Source: Prostheceraeus crozeri (taxonomy: Eukaryota; Platyhelminthes; Polycladida; Euryleptidae). From it: a DNA stretch of 64,000 bases. The notes under the pieces are model-generated. The model saw only the letters and a program-made list of their open reading frames with translations. It ran no database searches and was not told the DNA's origin. The stretch is from assembly GCA_907163375.1 (NCBI GenBank), contig CAJQUW010010299.1:94028-158027 (forward strand), written 5' to 3'. The translations under genes were made by a program, and so were the position numbers. Positions within the stretch are counted from its first letter, which is position 1; every line of letters starts with the position of its first letter. Below, piece after piece: positions 44,363-55,914 of the stretch.

Positions 44363-45511
44363 CCAATAACTAAGATTTTAAGTGATGGAATGGCCACTCC
44401 ACCATTTCTAAAGCAAGATAACTGAAATAAACATTTACTATCATTTCTTTACTTAAGGCTAGTTCCACAAAAAGATCATTCCTGCTTATTCTCATGAGGG
44501 CAATTTTTGAGAATATGAGGACTAATCATCGTCGTCATGTCAAATTTTAAAAATCGTCATTAGCTGCTCCTCAAACATCGTACTGGAATTTATTAAATTC
44601 CTCAACGCTTCAGAGTCAGAACTAAAAGTAAATAATATAACCTATAAATTTCGACTATGTGTGAGTGGGCGAAATTGCACCTTTCCAAATCAAATTATTA
44701 TTTGAATTATTGAATTCGATTGAAATTATTTAACTGAATATAATTTGAAAGGCAATTATACAACTTTTCATATAATTCTGTGACAGAAATCAGGGTCGAT
44801 TAAACTTAGTTACAACTATACAAACAGGAGTAAATTAAGTCAATCCGCACTAAAAACAAATCGACAAATGTAGTTTATTCTTTGTTCTGAAAATACACAA
44901 ACTTTTGAATTTCGTTCTATTGGAATTAAAACTCAATATAATTTAAAGCCAGTACGAAAAAAAACAAAATACACAGTGTTTCAAGGGATACTGCTCCCAT
45001 GCAGAATTTCATGAACAATCAAACGGCATTTAGAAGGACAGAGTGCCCATGTTATACTTTTGATTGATAGAGCTTCTGTCACAAAAAATCACTAAATATC
45101 CTAATTATCCTTCTGAACAAAAAACTATTTGAGAACATCTATTCATCACAGGTCACAATCTTTATCTATGAGTATTACCAAGATAAAAGTGGTTAATGAG
45201 TGACAAAATGCCTCCAGCTGATAAGGCGAAAGAAATCAATGCAAATGGTGCATCCGGTGGTTTCCTCTTTCACTTCAAGTACAGGTTTTCCATTTACTTA
45301 ACAAATTCATTTCCATATTATTCAACTTCAAGAAAAGGCATTACAAAGATAGTCAGTCTGCTTCAAAGAGACGTCAAAGATTTCAATGCTAGATCACACA
45401 TGTTCAAGATATGTTACGCAATTTCTTGATAATGTATGACTGATCGTAGTTTAGTGAATAGGAAAGCAAGTTCAATTATAAATCATTTCATACAAATTTG
45501 ATGTCATTGAA
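44363..45511. other. Noncoding stretch, nothing recognised
   Basis: AT-rich with no repeat or coding motif. A short frame at 45196 (MSDKMPPADKAKEINANG) looks like a plausible N-terminus but has no support. Confidence 0.4.
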
Positions 45512-47284
45512 ATTTTTGCCTTATCTTGAACTTGAATACCTTAACACGAAATTACAAAATTGTTTTCCTTTGCATTGAAGCTCAGATGACGCATGATTGA
45601 AATTGGTTCCGCTACTCATGACCTTTGAATTTGCATGACTTATCTTGAACTTGCGCACGCTAGAATTGAACCAGTTCGGGAAAACCTGTAACAGTATCAA
45701 TTGGCCTGAGATTCCTTAGCCTTACGACTGATGATCAAGTGATGTCCTGATGTCTTCAAATCGTATTTCAATGTAAAAAAACATTAAATTAATCTCATTT
45801 GATAAGGGAACTGTTAAGTTTGTACAAATGTGAAACCCAAAGAACAAATTGGGGTGTTCTGACCTTCAAAATGACGTTTTCTCAACAAAATCTAACAAAC
45901 CTACCCCGAGATATGTCCATATGAAAATTGTGCAGCTTCTGGAATAGCAGCAAGATATTTTTTGGACGGCAATTTTTATGGACTAACTCGCACCTAGTTA
46001 TTCACAATGCACTATTAGTGCAGCTAGATAATATCTCAGAAATTTTCTTGAGAAAATAGCCCCTTCGTGCGACATCTACCTTTCTTGCGATGCGATTTTG
46101 CAGTCATCGAAAAGCACCTCCGAAATCCAAGCAAAAATAACTCAGTTTGAGAGATGTTCAAATTATCTCCACGGAGATACCATATCTCCGGAGCGGCAAT
46201 ACCGCTACCTACATCGAATCGAACTGAAATTCAAATATTATACCACTTAACTTAACCGATCCGAAAATATCCCAACATCACATGCCTAGCGTAAACTTCA
46301 TCGGAGAAGCTTCATCAGAATTGTCTTACTGGTAACTTGATGATGCTACCATTTAGGTTCCCAAGAGACTGTCTCAGCTGATTTGTAGCATATAATAACT
46401 AACCCTAAAAATCGTTTAGAAATGAAAGAATCAGAGTGTCAAATGAATGTGCTTCCAGGTTTACAAGATTTCAGTATTATGAGAAACAAGACAAAATTAT
46501 CACCCACTTGAACTACTTTACCGAGAATCATGTCTGATGTGTATATTATGAAGGTCTACTGTGCCTACAGACCAAATAAAGAAGTATAACAAGCAAAAAT
46601 ATAAGGTGTAGCTGTTAAGGCTAGGCTATTGTACTTTTTTCACAAGGCTTCTTACATTCAACTCTTCACTCTGGCTCCTTATATTCTAGGAGAAAGCTCA
46701 TCTACAGGCGACTTTGGGTTTGTGACATTTTTGTGATCGCATCAACACTAAAAAGTTGCGCGACGGTCCGAGATAGCTACGACATCTGTGAAGTGTTCCT
46801 GAATATTTCTCGACAGATGTCTAGTTGATTTTCTAGCATGGGAGAACTGGGCAAATCAGCCCGCAGAACGCAATTGTCAGTGGCGTATTGTTCGTGCCTG
46901 CGGGGCCTTCGTCGCATAGCCATCAATAATCTAGTTACCAATATTTATAGTACAGAAAAGAATCATCATTAATTTGTATCCATATTGCCTTGATTATTTT
47001 GCACAACATAGCCAGTTTTCAAGTCTCAATATCAAATCAAAAACGCTCAGATAGGTGAATTTTGGCGCGCACGCGCGGAACAGCTGTTTCATACTATCAC
47101 ATACACACACAAGCACGCTAATCTTGAAACTTGTGTGTTACTGCCGGCTGCGGAGCACGCGCTTAATCATCTCGCCCATAGTGAGTAGCCCATTTCAATC
47201 ATGCGTCATCTGAGCTTCAATGCAAAGGAAAACAATTTTGTAATTTCGTGTTAAGGTATTCAAGTTCAAGATAAGGCAAAAATC
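45512..47284. mobile_element. Inverted-repeat element, about 1.77 kb
   Basis: The arms 45512-45616 and 47182-47284 are reverse complements over about 100 bp (TTTTTGCCTTATCTTGAACT at the outer ends). The interior holds no coding motif, but includes the second copy of the repeat from 41.5 kb at 45990-46205. No clear target duplication was found, so the unit could also be two inverted copies of a shorter repeat. Confidence 0.55.
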
Positions 47285-47327
47285 TCTTCCTTCCTCTGCC
47301 TGCTGAAATTTTGGAGGGGCCGGCAGG

Positions 47328-47425
47328 TTAATGCGGCAAGCCATGGCATTAATCTATTGTTAGTGTTTCTTCCATAGCAAAGCCATTGAATGAGTGAGAG
47401 TGAGAGAGAGGAGAGAGCTGCAAAG
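47328..47425. repeat. Direct repeat, left copy, flanking the PLE
   Basis: TTAATGCGGCAAGCCATGGC to AGCAAAGCCATTGA, followed by a GA-rich run, recurs in the same orientation at 50738-50820. The two copies lie about 110 and 260 bp outside the PLE's inverted repeats. Confidence 0.75.
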
Positions 47426-47953
47426 AGCATGAAACTATATTGAAGCTATCGAACAATATCAGTGCGTTGGCAGAACATGCGAATAAAGATCATCAGCGTA
47501 AAATAACCGTTACGGACCGTTTCGAACAATAAAATCCTTAAGAAAAAGCAAGATAATTGTCTTCGACCGAAAATTCTCTCTATTTGTAAAAATAAGTCAC
47601 AATAAAATAAATGAATGAATATATTAAATAAACGAATCTTTATTTTATCGTTGCTTATTTTCTCTTTGTAGGTGCCCATTTATAAATTACTCGGAGCAAT
47701 TGAAAGGACATCTTTAATCTCATGCCGGCGCTTCGTCCGTTCTTTATTGAGGCATAAAACGGAACTGATTACATAGCTGTTAACACGTCATGGATTGACA
47801 AGCTGCATGAATTACTCTGATCTGATTGGTAGTTGCACAACACATTCATTTTAAGATCGGAATTATCAGAATTTTATTGTTTCTGATATTCATGACACCT
47901 TGGATATGATTCAGAAGTAGAAAAGCTGGAGGCGTGACATTATTCGACGTTTA

Positions 47954-48634
47954 ATGCCGATCCTCACTTTGCTTGATACTTGTTCATTGTTCAAGTCACT
48001 TTGGCACATCAGGATGACCCAAGCCGACAAACGTCGGCATCACTTCACGAACTCTTTGATGTATTTGGTTCGCAGCCGCTATGGTGATCCTTCTTCAGAT
48101 TTTGAAGTTTTAAATCTGACTAACAAGGATCTTTCGAGCTATGACATCAATTTGTTGCGTCTGGGTCCTGGTCATTGTATTCCACCGAGGAAAACTGACA
48201 TTGTTGATGTCGTGACGCCTCTAGAGCAGTTGAAGATGCAACTTAAGAAGGAAGCTCCTATTTCTTCTGAGAAGATGAAAGATTGTAATACAAGTATCGG
48301 TAAAGCAGCATTTTCCCTTTATAATACACAGTGGCGCAACGATCCGATGGCTAACAGTCAGGTGAAGTTGCTGAAGTCCTTGAGGAATGAGAATGTGCTC
48401 TTGTTGAAGCCCGACAAAGGCAACAGCTCTGTTCTTTTAACCAAGGAACAATATGTCAACAAGATGAATGATATTCTTAGTGATGACACGAAGTTTACGA
48501 AGCATAGTGATTCCGTGGAATGGGATGATACCAAGACGCGTGATCACGTCCTGAACGTAATAAAAGGCCTGGTTCAAATTGGTGAATTGGATAGTGCATA
48601 TTTAAAGGCTATTCCGGCAGGAGGTGGTATCTAA
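47954..48634 (+). pseudogene. PLE open frame, N-terminal part of RT region
   Basis: A 226-residue frame. It begins MPILTLLDTCSLFKSL and contains SYDINLLRLGPGHCIPP, a segment that Penelope proteins have before the RT, and LLKPDKGNSSVLLTKEQYVN, the conserved first RT motif (KPDKG...V). It overlaps the next frame by 11 bases in another phase, so the protein is divided here. Length before the RT fits a nearly full-length element. Confidence 0.85.
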
Positions 48635-49859
48635 GATGTATGGCCTACCCAAACTGCACAAGCCTGGGTGCCCTCTTCGCCCAGTGCTATCAATGACCGA
48701 CACTGCATATCATCAGATTGCAAAATTAGTCGACAATGATATCCTGAAGCCAATTCTGCCTATGTTCAGTCAACATACAGTGAAGGATTCTTTTGAATTC
48801 TGTCGTGCTCTATCTTCCGTGACCGTGTTGAGTGATAATATTACTATGACAACTGACATCAAGAGTTTGTTTACCAACATACCAGTTAAAGAGACGATAG
48901 ACATCATTTGTGATACTTACTATCGTCGCCCTAACATGGATCCCCCAAGGTTGGGTCAACAGGTTATGTCAGAGGACAATTTGCGACAGCTTCTGTTTAC
49001 TTTAGCATGTGATGTGGAATTTGCTTTTAATGGTGCCACATATCAGCAGCGCGATGGATTGGCTATGGGTAGCCCCTTGTCCTGCTCATTTGCCTCTATC
49101 TTTGTTGGTCACCATGAAGAGCGCCTATTCCAGAGTGTCAAGCCAAAGTTGTATTTGAGATTTGTCGATGATGTATTTGTCATTGTGGACGACGAGCAGT
49201 CAGGTGATGACTTATTTCAGCGTCTGAATGGTATGCATCCAAATTTGACGTTTACTAAGGATTCTGGTGAATCCTTCCTGGATGTGCGAGTAGTCCGTTC
49301 TGGTGAGAGGCTTCTATCTCGTGTGTTTCGAAAGGCTTCCTTTACAGGCCTTTACTCTCAGTATACGGCGTTCTCCCCCAAAAAGTACAAGATCAACTTA
49401 GTTCGTACGTTGTTTGATCGTGTCCGGAAGATTTGTTCTCCGGAATTCATTCCTGAAGAAGAATCGTACTTGGAGGATATTCTAATAAGAAACGGATATC
49501 CTTTATGGTTTATTCGCCGCTACTCTACCGTGATGGATAAGCCTATCGTCGCCGAGAAGAAGCGCATTTACGTACGTCTTCCATACTACGGACCACAGTG
49601 CTCCCATGTGTACGGCAACATTGTGAAAGCAGTTGAGAGTACCTACTACCACCTCAAGGTATGTCTGACCTTTGCAACGCGTCGTCTGTGCCCTAATGCA
49701 CCCAAGGATTCGACTCCACTGCCCTACCAACACAAATTGGTATACAAATTTCTTTGTGGCTGCGGAGCAGCTTACGTAGGAAAGTGTAGTCGACCTTTGC
49801 GCGTCCGCGTGAAAGAGCACTTACCGAACTGGATCTTGTGTGGAACTTCTCGACCTTGA
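48624..49859 (+). pseudogene. PLE open frame, RT core and GIY-YIG
   Basis: A 411-residue frame. RT motifs in order: YGLPKLHKPGCPLRPVLS, motif A MTTDIKSLFTNIP, motif B RDGLAMGSPLSCSF, catalytic motif C RFVDDVFVI and SFLDVRVV. The linker includes VRLPYYGPQCSHVYGNIVKA. The nuclease begins HKLVYKFLCGCGAAYVGKCS with RPLRVRVKEHL. The frame ends early in the nuclease, and nuclease-like sequence goes on after the stop to about 50060 (KHLQDCPRRADRSIKDF, EPFIAEGVAIKW). The element copies its RNA into DNA at a nick made by the GIY-YIG domain. Confidence 0.9.
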
Positions 49860-50475
49860 TCAAACAAGTCGCCCAACTCCAGCATTACGAAGCATCTGCA
49901 GGATTGTCCACGACGTGCCGATCGCAGCATCAAAGATTTTACTTCGATCAAGCGATGCCGATCAGCATATGAGCCCTTTATCGCCGAAGGAGTCGCCATC
50001 AAGTGGTTTAACCCTCCCCTCTGTGTTCAGAAGGACCGGATCTTTACTGCCACCATTTTGTGATTACCGGTATGTAGTATTTACTTTAGTTTATTTTTGT
50101 TTTGTGTTACTGCAATGCTTGCCTACATTATGCATTTCTTCATTACTTCATTATTATTTTCCAGTATTATGTCTTTTACCTTGCATGTTTTAACTTTTGC
50201 TTGTATATTTTCAAATGTTTCTGTTTGTGTCCATATGCAGCTTGAAGATTTCTTAAAATGAATGTGTTGTGCAACTACCAATCAGATCAGAGTAATTCAT
50301 GCAGCTTGTCAATCCATGACGTGTTAACAGCTATGTAATCAGTTCCGTGTTATGCCTCAATAAAGAACGGACGAAGCGCCGGCATAAGATGTCCTTTCAA
50401 TTGCTCCGAGTAAGTTGCTTATTTTTACAAATAGAGAGAATTTTCGGTCGAAGACAATTATCGTGCTTTTTCTTA

Positions 50476-52036
50476 CTGAATTACCGACGAATGTCAACTA
50501 TTGAACAAATGATTATAATCCTTGCTTAAATAAATTCACCAATAGCGACACGTCTAAGTGAAACCAACTTTATCAGAAAGTGCAAACCACAACAAAACAG
50601 CAACTGTCGAAACGTTGGTCTGCACATATATTTTACCGTCACTGTTTTGTTAAAACGTTCGACTTACTAGAGAGGCTATATTTTTGCTTTTTGCTTCAAT
50701 GACAATGAACCTCCCGTGTCAAGCCATCAAATAATGCTAATGCGACAAGTCATGGAATTAATTTATTGTTAGTCTTGCTTCCAAAGCAGCAAAGCCATTG
50801 AGATAGGGAGAGAGAGAGTATGATTTCATTTTTTCTTGCCTTCACCGCAGTTCACACATTGCAGTGATTAGCTAGATGCATTTGACATGATGATGTAGGA
50901 CGCCCCACCAATGAATGAAAGCTCACATTATGTTATTCTAAGTCATTGATCAAAGTTGAATAAAACAAGATTGCAGATTCTCATTGATGTAGATACATTA
51001 ATGAGGTGAAGATCCCAGAATTTAATGTGTGTGAACAGTGATATAATTTTAATGTCAACAATCTCGTAACCAGTGCTAAATGCCAATTAATCACACATGC
51101 CACCCGTAGAGGCTAGTGTTCCCTACTACACTAAATGGAAAATTAGCCATTATATACGATAGATCAACACGAAATGGAAACTATGTTCACAGAGAAAAAA
51201 GGACAGAATACATTTTTTAACATCACGAACATTTTTTTAAATTCATGAAACATGTGAGTGATTAACTGGGTGTAGTAAACACTACTGCACTATTTTCGAG
51301 TGAGATGCTCTTTATATGATCTCAGCTTCATGAGCCTCATGAGCAATAAACATTGCCATTTCTTTGTCATTTGACGCTTAAAATGCTCGGAAAACAGGGC
51401 CGAATTGACCAATAATCAGGTAGGATCGCACGCTCACAATGAGGCTCTTGAGAGAGAAGTCTCAATACTTGTAGGGTGGTCCATGAGCTTCAGTGTACTT
51501 TGATTTAGAAATCTCAGTTTTTATATATTATTACATATGCCTTCATTTCATTATGTAGCTATACATATCATATATATGTTGAAAATATCAGTTTATGCTC
51601 TAAGTTTAAAAAAGTCACAGAAATTATGATCAGTGTCTAACTAGTAATTAGAGTGCCCCAATAATTATGTTATATATTAATGTTAATACAATAATATAAT
51701 ACATAATATTAATATTATGTTAATCCATAGTGTAGCGAAGGTTTATGGTCTGGAAACACGCTAAGCCACTGGCAATGGAATTGGTAGAGGAAACTCGCTT
51801 TGAGAATAATCGGATTCTTATCTGCAACGAGAAGCGAGATCTACGTTTGTTGCAAATAGAAACCAGTCTAAATACGTGTGTGTACTCACATTTTATGAAC
51901 TGGCACTTTCTATACATGTTTGAAGTCGTCTATACACTAAGACTCGAAGCTGAAGTAAGGAATTTATGTTACCCTATGTAAGAGAGCTTCTATATCATCA
52001 GTGGAATAAAGTTTAGCAAAAAATGTGTCTCAGGAT
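50476..52036. other. Noncoding stretch with a direct repeat
   Basis: Holds the right copy of the direct repeat (50738-50820). At 50598-50630, AACTGTCGAAACGTTGG resembles a Penelope 3' end. The remainder is AT-rich with no recognised feature. Confidence 0.45.
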
Positions 52037-53834
52037 TAGTGTTTTTGAGCGAGCTGAGCGAGCGAGCGGTATTTTTTCAAGTTTTTGATGAGCGGATGAG
52101 CGAGCGAAAAAAATATTGTGCGCGAAAATTGAGCGAGCGAGCGATGATTTTTTGTCGTGAGCGAGCGGTTGAGCGAGCCATTTTTAGAAAAAACTAAAAA
52201 AAGATCAAATAATCAAGAAAGCGAAGTATTTGAAAAGTTTTTTAAAGATGGTTCCTAGTACATGCATGTATATAACTTGATTGATGAACAAAACATCCTT
52301 ACTTTTTTTCTCTTCTGTGGATCTCTCACTCTTGACAACATGCATTGAATGCCTGTCTGGATTATACTTGTGGATGTGAACTTAGCAAGAAGAGGGTCTT
52401 TGTGATCAATGATGTGCTGAACATCTGACCATCGACACATTATTTATTCACATATCTTTTGAATCGGTCTCCTAATCATCGCTTCGCCCCATAGATGTAC
52501 ATTTTGTCTCCGGAATTGCACGAAGCCATTATGAGATGCTTTAATTTGATAGAAACATTTTGTTGCTACAACATATCCACATGCAGATCCCTGAGACATT
52601 TCAGTATCGTCAAACGTGAAAGAACCACAAATTGTAGAAAAATTGAAACCAACCAAATTGGGCCTACACACGGACAACCCGAATGTAGGCATATATGGCT
52701 TCCACTGTACGGTACATTGATTTTAAGACCTTCATTTTAACCCTATCCATATTGGACTGTGAAGCGCGTAGGACTTAATCGGTCTCCCCTTAACTTCCGT
52801 ACCAATGTTTCAAATCACATGAAATTCACGGTACAACATATTTAGGGTCTAAGCTTTCCTATCGCGATGTTCATTTACTCCAACTGATTCATCTCCATGT
52901 TGCAAAGAGCAATTCAAGATTTAAAATCACCAATTTCGGCAGATTTTTTTAAAGTTGAAATTTTACCGAACTTAATGATTTCGGTGAAAAATTTGAAAAT
53001 ACGCTAAACTTTAGGTCACAAAATTGTAGATCGGGCGACTTAGTTTTACGAGGATCACATCAAAAAATCGGGAGACCGAATCGTCCCTCTCCGGTATCGA
53101 TAATTATTAAGTCGTTGAAAATCTTCTAATTGTAACATTGTTGAGTTTATTTTGCTTACATCCTTTTTCTGATAGCCTCCTTAAGCTAGAATAATCTTTG
53201 AAATGTCTTCTTGTTAGTTATTGATCTTTAACAGCTCATTTGGACAATATACCAGAACCATTATTAAGTGAAAAGGAATACATCATTTAATGGTGTCCAA
53301 CATTTAAAATAATGAGTAGTTATCAGTTGGAGTGATAAATCTTGGGTGACCATGCCGACTCCTCTCTGCTGCACCCTTCTTTCTGTTTCTTGACACGGTG
53401 AGTGTAATTGCAAAGACATCTCTTTCAACTGTGATTTATATGCTGTACTTACATGTAATTCTTCTTTCTTCACTTGAGATCAACATGTTGGACAAAGAAG
53501 AACATGTTGGAGATCAATAAATAATACTTAGACAATTTAAAAGTTGATTTTTCCAAAAAAACATTAATCAAGGTGTCAAAGTATATATTCTAACATTTTA
53601 GACAGTTTTCGTAATATCACTGTCTTGATTATACAGCTGCGATGATTTCTTTGTAGATAAAATATAAAGTACTGAGAGTTGATTACAACTAAGATATTGA
53701 AAATCGAACCATGCATTTAAACTGCACCATACAGTTGAAATACATCGAGTTCAATTTAGGATATTGTACTTGCAATTAGATCTTTCGTTGTCTTATGCAA
53801 AAGGTTATTCATTATGCAAATTTCCAGGAGGTAA

Positions 53835-53995
53835 GTAAAATATCGATCTTTCAAGTTTATTACGATTTTTTTCGAAGTAAAATTCCTCGATGCGCTTCGT
53901 CTCCATGGTCAGTCTAAAGGCTCTTCACTTACAGTGAATTTTACTTCGCAAAAAAGTCAAAATTGTCCTTAATTTGAAGGAGCGATATTTTTCCT
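53835..53995. repeat. Imperfect inverted repeat, about 55-bp arms
   Basis: Arms at 53835-53893 and 53935-53995 share the inner words CGAAGTAAAATTC / GAATTTTACTTCG and outer ATATCG. It is a hairpin-like unit inside the hAT element, possibly a miniature element. Confidence 0.6.
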
Positions 53996-54309
53996 GCCTC
54001 GTGGAAGTTTACACAACATTTGCAGTTAATTTGCTCTATCTTCTATCTATCTACGATATGCAGTAAGAAATAAGCATAGTGCTTATGGAAAGTGGTCGCA
54101 AGAGTGTGGGAATGTGGAAAGATGTCTAAATGTTGGACATTGGCAGATGGCTCTACTGAGGAGTTGAATTTTGCAAGCTCTCATGAAACGATTGGTGGAA
54201 CATGGGCTACTGGCAGTGAAGCGGAAGCATCAATGGACATATGATGTGTTCCATGCCCCTGCTTATCTGACACGTTGAGGAATCCGGACCGACCCACAAT
54301 GTTATCTGT

Positions 54310-55008
54310 GTGACATGCCAATCCTCGTCGTGCCCTCTCTGGCTATCATGTGGCACTATAGAGAGCATGCTACACGCACCGGTGCGGCTTGGTCCTGCAT
54401 TGTGGAAGCAGTCTCTCTCTCTCCCCCCCACGTTTGTGAAGTTAGCGGAACCACCCAAAGGAACCACTACTATCTTTAAATTTGAATTTCTCTATAGCGA
54501 CTGCGAATTTGTGGAATCTGATCAGGGGTTGAAATTGATAAAGTAGAAGTTGTTTCGAACAGGATCTCGCTGTACTAAATAATGATTCCGCTCGGCAGTT
54601 CCGCCAACTTTACAAAAGTCTCCCCTACACGTAAGTAACAACGGGGATTGACTTTGTACCGAGTGGTCAAACAAAGAGACGAAAGACTCATCGTGCGATC
54701 TGTACCGCAGAAGTAGGAAGTGATCGGAAGTGGTCCACTTAAGTGGATCACAGCTGCCAGATGAATTATACCCAATCTGACCAACGACCTCATCTAGTGT
54801 TGATCGACGCTATAGGGAAGAAAATGATTATGGGCGAAATAACTGTTCCCTGGGAAGAGAGCGTTAAGGATGCCCATGAAGAGAAAACTGCGAAATATAA
54901 AGTGCTGGCCAAAAGGATTCAGAAGCAAGGGTGGAAATATGAGCTCATGCCTTCTGAGAGTGGGATGCCGCTATTTCGTTGCTCCATCGGTGAGGAAATT
55001 TCTTGTTA
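54310..55008 (+). pseudogene. LINE 3' region: Cys/His knuckle and restriction-like nuclease
   Basis: Fragments in several frames. SSCPLWLSCGTIESMLHAPV recalls the C..C...GT.EH.L..C knuckle found after the RT in some non-LTR elements. Downstream, HLVLIDAIGKKMIMGEITVP, WEESVKDAHEEKTAKYKVLA and RIQKQGWKYELMPSESG match the (L/I)ELTVPWE...A...K..KY..L...GW block of that protein group, a PD-(D/E)xK-like nuclease region. A short inverted duplication lies between them (54429-54480 against 54578-54630). Clearly dead; the LINE family is not certain. Confidence 0.5.
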
Positions 55009-55914
55009 AAGCGGGTGCTTGAGTCTAAACACCACCATGAAGAAGTTGAGTGCAAAAGTGGAAGAAGGTAGGACCTGGGCGCAACGAGCTGCTGCGGACC
55101 GACCATCTTGACAAGTACTTAACTTAGTGTGTCGAAATCTCAGTGACGGCTGGCGCCAATGTGTCAGGTCGTTCTGGGTGCAGCATTTTCTGCTTCACAT
55201 AATTCAACAATTTCGTTTATCAAGCGATTCTTTTTATAGCAGATTTCCAACACTCAGTAATTGATTACTATTGAGTTGATTACTCAGTACTCAGTTACTC
55301 ATAAGTCATGTATTTTTTATTTTCTTTAGCTACTTTAGGAATTATCTACTAATTTGTCACGATTTCATATAAGTTCATTTTCAATTGTCAACGCATTACA
55401 TGGTTTCTTGATATACCTTGCGAATTTTCTCCAAGTTTTGAACTAAGAATTGTACATACTGATTATGTGATCAGCATGTAGGATTAAGTTTAGATTGTTG
55501 CCCATTTCAATACATATAAAAAGAATTCTGTGTTTATGTACATCAAAATATATTGTTTCAACTAATTTTCTGCAACAGCTACCTTCCTAATACATTGGTA
55601 TGATGGTCTACATTATTTCATTGTAGTTCAAATCTCACCTAAAATGAAATGATGAATTTCCCTTTAACGCCTAAAAAGGTGTTTATTAAAATAAAAGCAT
55701 GGAATTAGCTTTTAACATGGTTTGTAGAATTAAGGAGGGCATTATCGAGAAATGAGCGAGAGAGAGGCATTTTTTGATGATTTTGAGCGGTGAGCGAGCG
55801 AAAGGATTATTTTGGGGAAATGAGCGATGAGCGAGCGAAAGGGCGAATATGAGCAAATGAGCGATTAGCGAGGGAAAGCGGAATTTCGATCCGCTCAAAA
55901 ACACTGCTCAGGAT

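Larger units (their letters stand above)
47537..50475 (+). mobile_element. Canonical Penelope element between long inverted repeats
   Basis: Inverted repeats surround one PLE coding region. The inner pair is 47688-47854 with 50253-50412; the outer pair is 47537-47596 with 50417-50475. The left side has about 90 extra bases between its two parts. The coding order is RT then GIY-YIG. Inverted terminal parts around Penelope copies are known, and arise because a partial second copy is often inserted in reverse. The coding region has a small number of breaks, so this is a recent but probably dead copy. Confidence 0.85.
52037..55906. mobile_element. hAT element, 3.87 kb, GAGCGAGC-rich ends
   Basis: An exact 8-bp duplication, CTCAGGAT, flanks it (52029-52036 and 55907-55914). 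Ends are TAGTGTTTTTGAGCG on the left and CAGTGTTTTTGAGCG on the right (reverse strand), the hAT CAGTG form with one change. About 150 bp inside each end is full of GAGCGAGC words, probably transposase-binding repeats. No hAT transposase is recognisable inside; other repeats, including LINE debris, fill it. Non-autonomous. Confidence 0.9.

Noticed and set aside
45196-45429. Possible N-terminus MSDKMPPADKAKEINANG
   Set aside because: No homologue recognised and no convincing donor after the Lys-Tyr-Arg codons.
47328-50820. Direct repeats as LTRs
   Set aside because: They are short, lie at unequal distances from the element, and the coding region is a Penelope type with no LTR-element proteins.
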